The notes under the pieces were generated by a model. It was not told the origin of the DNA, did no database searches, and saw only the letters and a list, made by a program, of their open reading frames with translations. A program made the position numbers and the translations under genes. From Porogramme epimiltina (taxonomy: Eukaryota > Basidiomycota > Agaricomycetes > Polyporales > Polyporaceae): a stretch of 33,153 bases of DNA. Within the stretch, counting starts at the first letter, position 1; each line of letters starts with the position of its first letter. This document shows, piece by piece, positions 21,437 through 30,182 of the stretch. The stretch is from NCBI GenBank assembly GCA_900155495.1, contig FTLJ01000188.1:1-33153 (forward strand), read 5' to 3'.

Positions 21437-23981
21437 CTACTTCGGATCTGGTTCCGGGACGGACGTAGTTGCGGTCGACTCTTCACCGATGGGCTCGTCA
21501 GCCACCTGCATCTGACACAAGATCTGCTCGCGGCGCAGCCACTTGTCCTCAGGAATGAGGTACCAGCTGGTGATGCCGAAGATTGTGACCGCGCCGAGGA
21601 TGACACATGCCTGGATGCCAGGTCGTCAGCGACTGAAACAAGCAGCCTTGCAGCTAGCACATACGAAGTTGAACGTCTCCGCATCGGTCGGGAAGAAAAA
21701 CGGCGAGATTTGAACCTGTCATTGTTCCTCTATATGAGCTATCAAGCCACTATTGCAAGAGTTGCACACGCACCGAAAAGATGATCGCATTGAAGAGGAC
21801 AGTGGCGATATAGAACGGTTTGCGCCAACGGCCGAGGAAGAAGTGTGAACCACGGAAATCATCCGGGGTCATCGTGAGCCGGAGCAACGCAATGAGACCG
21901 TATGCGGCCGTCGTCGGGATGCCTCCGGCTGAAATGAGCGAGGTGAAGGCAACCTGGCTGGGGAGGATCGTGCAGAGTAACGCGGCACCGAAGACGAACA
22001 TGACCGTGACCGCGTTGCGGGGCTGCTTCGCGTCGTCGACGCGCCCAATCCAGCCGGAGAGGGGCAGGACGCCGTCGCGGGCAACAGCGAAGATAAGCCG
22101 AGAGGCCGCAACGATGGCGACACTGGTGCTCTGTAGCCCCAATTAATGAACGCAATCCCTCGACATGGAATGTAGGCAACGTACAAGAATGAGGCCGACA
22201 GAGGCGATAACGGTCATCACGATACTACCGCCCTTGCCTAGAGCAAGCGCGTAGATCTGGACGAACGGCTGGGGCGCACCCAACGAGAAAAGGGTGTCGA
22301 GGTCCGGGGTGCAGAATAGGAAGAGGATGGTCGTGGCGAACCCTAGAACACCCGTGGCGACCACACTGGAAATTATACCGCGACCGGCAACGACACTAGG
22401 AGGATATAATGAGCAACGGACAAATCGAAACGATCTTGAACCCCCCTCACCTAGCATTCTTGGTCTCTTCAGCAATGTGGCCAGACGCGTCAAACCCGAT
22501 CATGGTACCCGCGGTGAAGAGGCTGATCATGCGGTCAATAAATTTCGGATGAAGACGATATCAGGGACCTACAAAGAGAGAATCCAGTTCCAGCCCGCGG
22601 GTGCACCGGTGCCGTTGTCTAGCAAGGTGGCATGAGTGCACATGTCGAGATCCGAGTTATGACAAAATCTTACAGGTCATCGTGAACACCTCCTTCGCGG
22701 AACGGAAGCCGTAGGTCTTCGACACCCCAATGGGCAGCCAGATTACACACAGCAGGAAGTCGATGGCGTAAATCGCGATAGACAAGCGGAACACAGCCGA
22801 GTACCACCTGGGAGGGAGGTAGTTGATAGCGATGGCGACGACCAAAATGCCTTCGGAAATGGCCCAGATGAGAGCGCGCCATTTGACGTTGTCGTTTCCA
22901 ATCCCTCCAGGGAAATCAATCTCCCATACAGCCAACTGCGAGACGATGTAGTTGGCAGTGGTCTGTGGGTACATATGAGCAAATGATTGGCATTGCATGC
23001 ACACATGTTTGTGTTACTTGCCTGGCAATTGCCGGCCGCAAAGGTCATCCACGCGGTGCAGGACCACCAGGCGACGATGAATCCGAAGAATCTAGCGTAT
23101 TTGGGGCCTGCACTTTCGGCGGTCCAGATGTAGATGGAACCACTGAGGGGTAAGGCAGAACAGATTTCCGCCAGGACCGCGGCCGTGATGAACATGAATA
23201 TCATAGAGATGATATACGAAGACCTGCACGCTGTTGTGAGCTAAATCAATATCAACGACTGGGCGAAAACTCACCAGATGGCAGCCGGACCGCCCGCGAG
23301 TAGACCGAGGAAAAATCCAGACCTAATGAAGAAATGTCAGAATACGCACCCGTGAAGAGGGGGTGTGGAATAAAGGCTACCGGACGCCGCCAATGAAGTT
23401 CATGGCGACAAAGCTAGCTGCGAAGCTTTCGACAAAGTGCCAGCTTCTGTGCAATTGCTGTGAAGAAAGATCAGAATATTCTCTATACAAAAATGCTCAG
23501 CATACACTCACTTGCTTGTATCCGAGCTTGTGCTGAGAAGCGTGAAAAGCAAAACGAGGTCAGTATATCTGCCGGTGCCCCCCGGTAAACACCAGGGGGC
23601 GAGCAAGAGGCGACACTGGGGGCTTCCCTACGCAGGTTTGAGCGCTGATCAGGTTCGAACGGTGTAATCTCAACCCTTGCTGTTCATCCGCCGCCCTGTA
23701 CTCGCGGCCAACCCAGGCGCGCGGGCAACAGTTAACGGCGACGGAGTCCCAGGCAAAGATACCCGTAGCCGCACCAGTTCACACCAACTAGAAGATGACG
23801 TTACCGAAGGTAAGTCTGCGCCTTCTCAGCGTGGATGCCCATCCCTGCACAGTTGAGCCCGTGTGTCCCTCTCTTCGCGAGTAATCACCAGTTTGAGCTC
23901 GTCTTCATCGAGGCCGTCGACGGAGGAGTGCTCCGTGTCGGTAGCTGTAGGCGGGAGGTTGGTAGGCTCGTGGTGGGCCAT
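21437..23981 (-). CDS. APC-superfamily permease of the GABA/choline/amino-acid type, predicted TPP-regulated (thiamine-related)
   Basis: A 546-residue plasma-membrane transporter with about 12 membrane segments. Exons: 23981-23889, 23532-23512, 23457-23381, 23322-23275, 23223-23022, 22962-22674, 22618-22573, 22522-22451, 22395-22185, 22130-21774, 21715-21665 and 21610-21437; phases all agree. Family marks are LGYKQQLHRSW before the first helix, FFLGLLAGGPAAIW, AESAGPKYARFFGF, GNCQTTANYIVSQLAVW, GTMIGFDASGHIAEETKNAS (consensus loop) and RDGVLPLSGWIGRVD. The start is the ATG at 23981 (MAHHEPTNLPP). The first intron is 356 nt, far longer than the others, and carries a TPP riboswitch. The fifth exon ends at a GC donor (CAG|GCAAGT at 23021). 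UGA4-type permeases under TPP riboswitch control have been proposed as thiamine transporters in fungi, which fits. Transport of thiamine itself is inferred; amino acids or choline remain possible. Confidence 0.92.
23533..23888 (-). other. Riboswitch-bearing 356-nt first intron of the permease gene
   Basis: The donor is CTG|GTGATT at 23888 and the acceptor TTCTCAG ends at 23533. Joining gives DEDELKL-HKLGYKQQLHRSW, the usual start of this permease family. If the intron is retained, translation continues for about 20 residues and stops at TGA 23828-23826, giving a 51-residue dead product. Other GT sites inside (for example GTGCAGGG at 23851 and GTAACG at 23804) could act as alternative donors. 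All other introns in this gene are 45-75 nt, so the extra length is accounted for by the aptamer and its flanks. Confidence 0.8.
23616..23720 (-). promoter_or_regulatory. TPP (thiamine pyrophosphate) riboswitch in intron 1 of the permease gene
   Basis: Read on the coding strand, the core runs GGGTTGAGATTACACC (23676-23661), TTCGAACCTGATC (23659-23647) and GCGTAGGGAAG (23633-23623). These match the conserved TPP aptamer elements CUGAGA, ACC..GAACCUGAUC and GCGUAGGGA in order and spacing. P2 can form between GGU at 23713-23711 and ACC at 23663-23661. P3 starts with GGCC (23709-23706) against GGTT and is long, as in fungi. P5 is CAG/CUG with a slightly unusual loop (CGCUCAAAC instead of the usual AUAAU type). 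A candidate outer stem pairs CTGGG (23716-23712) with CCCAG (23620-23616), competing with P2. In fungi TPP riboswitches act by altering splicing; that mode fits this intronic position. Confidence 0.9.
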
Positions 23982-24200
23982 GTGAGCTGCTGTGCTTCGG
24001 AGGCGGAGGCGGAAAGGCCGAGGGCAGAGGACGAAAAAGAAGCGGGCAGAGGAATACAATCAATCGATCATTGCGTATAAATACAGCGTGTTATGTAACG
24101 CCTTCCCACACGTGTGGAGGTCGCGTCTGTCCAGACCATACAGATCATTCGTACAACAGAACCAAGCGCCATCGACAACCCCAGGCCCAGGGCAACGCGT
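23982..24200 (-). promoter_or_regulatory. Promoter/5' UTR of the permease gene, directly downstream of eIF5B
   Basis: Only 219 bp separate the eIF5B stop (24201) from the permease start (23981); both genes are on the minus strand. On the plus strand a TATAAATA stands at 24074-24081, read as TATTTATA on the coding strand, about 95 bp before the start codon. It could serve as a TATA element, but its orientation is not ideal. Confidence 0.4.
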
Positions 24201-27200
24201 TCATTGGATGTTGAGTCGCTGGGATTAACAGTATAAGATCACGTCTGAAATTTTTGGGAGCGCAAAATGACTCACAGGCTTGAGCGCCTTGATCAGTAGC
24301 CATTCCTCATTGGATACATCGGCCTTGAACGAAGCCTAGCGAGATCGTCGTCAGACCTGAGACAACGGGTATACCAAACCGACGACTGACCTTCAGAACG
24401 TCAATACTTTGCCGTGTGACGTGCGAGTAAAGTTCGTCCTTCTCATCAAAGTGCCGCCCGAACATCTTCGCAGACTGGTACACTGCGTGCTCAATTTTGA
24501 CCGCCACACCACCACCTGCCTGCGACTTCTTGACGATCTGTAGACAATATGTTAGAAAGAGAGAAAGGGAGCCACAGAGGCAGGCACACGAACATCAAAA
24601 GACTTGTGATTAATCTCCAAAGACGTCCTACAAATCATAAGTTAGGTATGTCCTTGGCGTGCAAAAGCAAAACTTCGTCGCTTACACTTTGCCGAGGTCG
24701 ATGATCTCTTTCTTCTGCGTTACCGGGTCGATCTTGACGACGCAGAGAGGCGTTCCAACGCGCAGTGTGCCATCCAGAATGTCCACACCGAGAATAATGG
24801 GGTCACGCTTCGCGAACGCAGCAATGGTCTTGAGCCGGCATGGCCAGACAGCTTGCGGTGCCGCATCCCTCCTCTTCGCCTCCGTAATTTCCTGGTTGTA
24901 CGCCGTAAAGGCATCGAAGAGGTGGTAAATAATGTCCGCTGAACATTACGGTCAGCACACCACCCTGGCGCACGAAAACTGAGGAAGACACACCCTTGAA
25001 CAATCGGATACCCATTTCCTCAGCAAGACGCTCCGCGTCCTTGTCAACAGTGACATCGAAACACAGGATACATGCGAGCTCCTTGGCCTTCTCCAGCATC
25101 GTCGACGCACGCATCACGTCCTTCTTGTGCACAGGTCCGATGTTGATTCCGGACACGGGGATCTTACTCGACTTGAGGAAGTCGAGGAGCGCCTCGAGCG
25201 AACCGAGCGTGCTCGCCTGCACGCACACACCACGACCGGACTTGTCGATCGAGTTCAAGAGTGTCGTCAGGTCTGACATCACCTCGTCCATGAGGTCATC
25301 CTCGTCGTCATCCGGCCCAACGACGAGCAAGCGTGAACCTGCAATGGCCTTCTCTAGATCGGGTGCAACGATCTTCACACCAAGGGCAGCCTTGACTTCC
25401 TTGTGGTGCACGTATGCAGACTAAAACAGGCATGATGAGTATACGCTCTAGACACGAATATGTGTCGGGAATACCTTGATACGCAGCTCACGCAATGGCT
25501 GTGGCGTTAGAAGTGCACGAATTTGGGTCACGATGGGGCCGTTGAGACCGCAGACTACAATCTTGTCTCCCTCGTGCAGGATACCGTTGGAAAGGACGAC
25601 ATCGATTGTCGTACCAAGACCCTCGATGACCTTGACCTCCAGTACCGTACACTCGAGCTCGGAGAGGTACATGAGCCGGTCGCTCATGCGCTGTTGTGTG
25701 AGGTTCACGAGGAGCATGATCATGTCCGGCACACCCTCGCCTGTCACGGCGGATGTGGGCACGATCGACACGTTACGCGCGAAGTTCTTGTTCTCGTAGT
25801 AGAGCACGGCGTTGAGACCCTGTTCGGCAAATGCGAGGATGATTTTCTTGGACATATCCTCGAACTGCCGCTGCACTGGGCGCTTCTGCTTCTCGAGCGA
25901 AGTCCGGAAGTCGTTGTCCGGCGTCGGCTCCCAGCCGTAGATACGGTCGATCTTGTTGAGCGCGACGATGAAGGGTGTCTTGCGATCCCTCAGGAGGCGC
26001 AAAGACTCCAGTGTCTGCTGCTCGAGGCCGTGCTGTTGCAATATCGTCAATAATCGGCTTATGCATAACACTCAAAGAGACGCACCATGATATCCACAAC
26101 CAGGATAGCAATGTTACACAGGGAACTTCCACGCGTACGCAAGTTCGTGAACGACTCGTGACCAGGCGTATCGATGACCAAGAGACCGGGGATCTTGTAC
26201 TCTTGCTTCCCATCTCTGTTCATTACGGCGGTCTTCGTCTTGATCGCGTCGACGGGGAAGTACGTAGCACCAATTTGTTGCGTGATACCACCCGCTTCAC
26301 CCTCCTGCACGTTCGTTTGACGAATCTAACGATGGTTCATCAGCATACACACAAACGGCTATTTACCGAATGATGATCTCACCTTGTCGAGCAGCTTCGT
26401 CTTACCGGTATCGACGTGCCCAAGGATACAGCAGATGGGACTCCGGAGGTTGTCCTTGCTCCGTGCCGCAAGGGCTTCCTCGTGTGCCTTCTGCCTCCGC
26501 GCCGCGGCCTCCGCCTTGCGCTGCGCCGCCATTTGCTGCGCCTTCGAGACGCCCTCGTCTTCCGACGAGCTGTCCTCCTCGGACGACGAGTCTTCATCAG
26601 AGTCTTCGTCCGATGAATCTTCATCATCTTCCTCCTCCGAAGACTCCTCTTTGGCGCCTCCGTTGGCTGGTTTCGCGGGCGCAGCCTTCTCAGCAGGCTT
26701 GGCGGGCTCTGGCTTCGCAGCCTCGGCCTCTTTTGCTTTCGCAGAACCGTTGGCCGGAGCAGCCTTCGCAGCAGGAGCAGCAGCGGGCTTAGGCGGTTTA
26801 GGGGCGTCCTCTTCGTCCTCGCTGCTTTGGTCCCAAGAGTCCTTCACGCCCTCCTTCTTATCCTCCTCGTCACTGCTCGCGTCCCAATCGTCCTTGACGT
26901 CCTCGTCTGCGGCGGCGGGTTCGGGAGTGGCAGGGGCAGCAACGGGCTCGGGCTCGGGTGTAGCCTGCTTCTCGCGGACTGGAGAGGGGTCGCGGGTGCC
27001 GGGATGGCTGCCACTCGCTGCGCTCGCGGGGCCCTTCTTCTTCTTCCTGTTGTCGTACACGACCCGTTTAGGGGCCTGACCGCCGGCTTGCTGCTGCAGA
27101 CCCTCGATCTGCACGCCGGACGCGAGCAGGGCCTGTCTGCGCAACTCCGCGGCGCGCTGCTCCTCCTTCTGCTTCTTCGTGAGCAAGCGGCCCTCCTTCT

Positions 27201-28660
27201 TGGCCAGGTCGCGCTTCGCCTAACGGAGATTGATGCGCTGAGCGTGAGTGCAGTGGGTGCATGTGTGGGACGACGGACCTTCTCCTTTTCCTTCTTCCTC
27301 TGCTTCTCCTCCTCTTTCCGGCGCTCTTCCTCTTCCGCTTTCCGCTCCTCCTCCTCGATGCGCTTCCGCTCTTCCTCTTCCCGCTTGCGCACCTCCTCCT
27401 CCAACCGTTTCTTCTCCTCCATCATCGCCTTCAGGGCGCTGATACCCGCCCCGCCCTTCTTCTTCGCGGCCGCAGGAGCGGGGGCCGGCTCGTCGTCCTT
27501 CTTTGCCTTCTTTTTCTTCTTTTTCTTCTTGTCCCCGCCGCCACCCGCCGCATCACCATCGTCGTCCTCGTCGCCATCTCCTGCCGCGGGGGCAGGAGTT
27601 GCGGGTGCTGCGGGCTCCGAAGGCGCCGCGGGAGCCGCCTCCTCGCCGTCGGCCTGCGCTGCCTTCTTCGCAGCCGCTTGGGCCTTCTTCTTGGCCTGGC
27701 ATATATTATGAGATTGATGGAGGGCGATTAGCATCAAAAGAGGACGCACCTTTTCTCGCTCCTTCTTCAGCTTCTCCTTCTCCTTCTTGGAGAGAATTTT
27801 TGGGCCCTCGTCTCCCGCCTCCTCTTCATCCTCATCCTTTTCCGCTGGTGCGGGTGAAGGCGCAGCCTCAGCAGGTGCTGCAGGCGCATCGGCTACCAGC
27901 ATCTAAGCATCTCCGCAAAGCATAGAGAACCTAGCACTCACCAGGCTTCTCTTCCTCCTCTTCCTCCTCATCTTGAGCCTTGCCCTTCTTCTTGCCTTTC
28001 TTGCCCTTCTTTCCCTTCTCCTTCACGGGGCCCCACTCCTCGTCCGCGAGCTCATCCGCGGTCATCTGCACGCCCGCCTTGGGCGCACTGATGTCGCCCT
28101 TGGCCGCGGCGGCCTCGCCGTCTGACCCCTCGCCCGGCGCAGGCCCATCTGCGAACGAGACATCATTCCACTTCGCAGCGCCGCCCTTCTTCTCCTTCTT
28201 CTTCTCCTTCTTGTTTTTCTGGCTTGATGCCTTGATGGCGGACTGCAGCACGCAAAGCAGACGGCAGTCAGACGACGGCGGCCAAGGGCCCTCTCTCCGC
28301 ACCGTGCAGAGGCGGGGCAGAACGCACGAGCGACGAAGACACGCACCATCAGGCCTCCAAAGTCCTCGTCCTCACCCTCGCCGCCGTCGGCGGCGGAGGG
28401 GTCCTCCATGCCGAGCGCGGCGAAGGCGGAGAGGCCGCTCTTGCCCTTGCCGCCTGACGGCTGCGCATCGTCATCCGACGCGGCCCCAGAGTCGGCATTG
28501 TTGCCTGCGACGGACGTGCCCGCCTTCTCCCTGGATCCGGACGCGGATGAGCGAGAGGGAAGCCGGGGGGCGCCGGAGAGGAGGGGCGGGCTGTGGGCAC
28601 GCACCAGAAGTCGTCGTCGTCCTGCTTCTTTCCCTTCTTTCCCTTGTTTTTGGGGGCCAT
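24201..28660 (-). CDS. FUN12: Eukaryotic translation initiation factor 5B (GTPase)
   Basis: eIF5B is the IF2-type GTPase that joins the 60S subunit to the 48S complex. Exons: 28660-28605, 28530-28347, 28242-27942, 27892-27750, 27695-27279, 27219-26383, 26325-26086, 26032-25475, 25420-24994, 24938-24686, 24627-24594, 24537-24391, 24335-24276 and 24218-24201; 1224 residues, all phases consistent. Residues 1-600 are charged Lys/Glu/Asp/Ala/Pro-rich, starting [17 protein letters not shown], as in other eukaryotic eIF5Bs. The G domain has GHVDTGKT (634-641), [18 protein letters not shown] (from 698), NKID (752) and SAVTGEG. Domains II-IV follow ([93 protein letters not shown]). The tiny last exon gives KPRLNIQ; its acceptor is the least certain junction. 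Confidence 0.96.
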
Positions 28661-29141
28661 CGATGCTCTTGGCTTGCGTGTGTGTCGTTTGTGGTAGAGT
28701 ACGAGAGTGAGCGAATGTCTGAGGACGGAAAGGCCGGGGTGGAGCGAGGGAAAGGGAGCTGCAGCTCTCAGCCGAGGGCCTGCGGGAGGAAAGTCAGATC
28801 GGGTCCTTGCCGGGCCCGGGGGGCCGCGCCGGCCCCGATACGAGCGCTTATCAATAAACTAGTAGCCACACTCGAGTCCGAGGTTGTGCACGCCCCACCT
28901 CTCGCCCGCATCGTGAGGGTGCCCTCCGACCGACTTTCTGATCCTGACAGCCGAGGAGCGGCTCACAAATCTGTCCACAGGGTACGCATCATACACACAC
29001 ACCTCAGGCGTTGTTCAGCGCTGTTCGTTGCTATAGATTGACCGAAATTAACTCATCGCGACTATCTAGCCACATTTGTGTGGTACTGCAGAGGCTTCCG
29101 GCATACAGCCTTGATCTGCCCGCATACTCTTACCATTTAAA
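28661..29141. promoter_or_regulatory. Divergent region between eIF5B and ARL2
   Basis: This 481-bp interval lies between outward-facing start codons at 28660 (minus) and 29142 (plus). The part next to eIF5B is purine-rich on the plus strand, so the eIF5B leader is pyrimidine-rich, which is usual for translation-factor genes. The part near ARL2 is closer to balanced composition and ends in CCATTTAAA just before the ATG. No further gene is seen. Confidence 0.45.
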
Positions 29142-30061
29142 ATGGGTCTCCTCACAATAATACGAAAGAATCGCCAGAAAGAGAAGGAGATGCGGATTCT
29201 CTTCTTGTGGGAGATCTGCCATTTAGCCACACGGGCAGCCCTCTGATATCCGTAGGGTTTAGGGGCCTAGACAACGCGGGGAAGACCACGATTTTGAAGA
29301 AGTTGAACGGAGAGGACATCATGGGCATCAGTCCCACACTCGGGTTCAACATCAAGACCTTTGTGCACGGCAAGTGAGCACCCGAGTCCGTCGTCTTGAC
29401 GAAGAAGCGCTTACCCCGTCACCGCTGCCCAGATACACGTTGAATATCTGTAAGAAGCGTCCGAAAATTGCGCGGATAGGTCACGTTGATGACCCGATAC
29501 CCAGGGGACGTCGGAGGACAGCGCACCCTCCGGCCGTACTGGCGTAATTACTTTGAGCAAACGGACGCCCTCGTGTGGGTCGTCGACTCCGGGGATCGGA
29601 TGCGCATGCAGGACTGCAAGGAGGAGCTGCACAGTCTGCTTCTCGAGGACGTGCGTGCCGCACACCGCTCACACGCCCCCTTCCCGCCTTCTAACGTTTC
29701 GGGTGCAGCGGCTAGCCGGTGCGTCCCTGCTGATTTTTGCAAACAAGCAGGACATCCAGGGTTCGATGTCGAGCGCCGAAATACGCGAGGTGCGTTTTTT
29801 CCCCTCTGCAGCCGTTGCGTTCTACCACCCATCACCCATAATCAAATTGGGCCTGCCCAGGCTCTCGCCCTGCCGTCGATCAAGTCGCATCAATGGCGGA
29901 TCCTGCCCTGCAGCGCGGTGACGGGCGAGAACCTGGTCGAGGGGCTCGACTGGGTCGTCGATGACGTCGCGAACCGGTTATACTACTCGTCGACGGCGGC
30001 GGCCACGGAGGGCTGGCGGGCCGGGGCGCCTGGAGCGACGCAGGCCGTGGCTGCAGCCTAG
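29142..30061 (+). CDS. ARL2: ADP-ribosylation factor-like protein 2 (small GTPase)
   Basis: ARL2 (Cin4 in yeast) works with tubulin-folding cofactors in tubulin dimer assembly. Exons: 29142-29206, 29263-29373, 29433-29449 (17 nt), 29505-29650, 29709-29789 and 29861-30061, giving 206 residues. Motifs are [18 protein letters not shown], the P-loop [20 protein letters not shown] (switch 1), [19 protein letters not shown] (switch 2), [23 protein letters not shown] and CSAVTGENL. These match ARL2 rather than ARF or ARL3. The family is usually about 184 residues; an Ala/Gly-rich tail of about 20 residues follows NRLYYSS here. Gly2 is present, though ARL2 proteins are not normally myristoylated. The 17-nt exon encodes KYTLNI plus the first base of the switch-2 Trp codon. 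Confidence 0.95.
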
Positions 30062-30182
30062 GAGGGGAAGACGATGGCGATCGGATAGTACATATCGGGA
30101 CATAATACAACAAGAGGAGTTCTACCGGCCACGGGACCGCGGCATATATACAGACGATGAGAAAGCGGGGGCCCGTCTGGCT

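Noticed and set aside
23640..23665. GGTTCGAAC on the plus strand, resembling a tRNA B box
   Set aside because: There is no matching A box, acceptor stem or anticodon arm around it. The sequence is explained as the reverse complement of the TPP aptamer core GTTCGAACC.
26827..27711. 294-codon open frame antisense to eIF5B
   Set aside because: Its Phe/Leu/Ser-rich runs are the complement of the Lys/Glu/Ala repeats in the eIF5B N-terminus.
28180..28225. TTCTTCTCC-type tandem repeat suggesting a microsatellite
   Set aside because: It encodes the Lys/Glu-rich segment of eIF5B (KKEKKKEKK on the minus strand), so it is low-complexity coding sequence.
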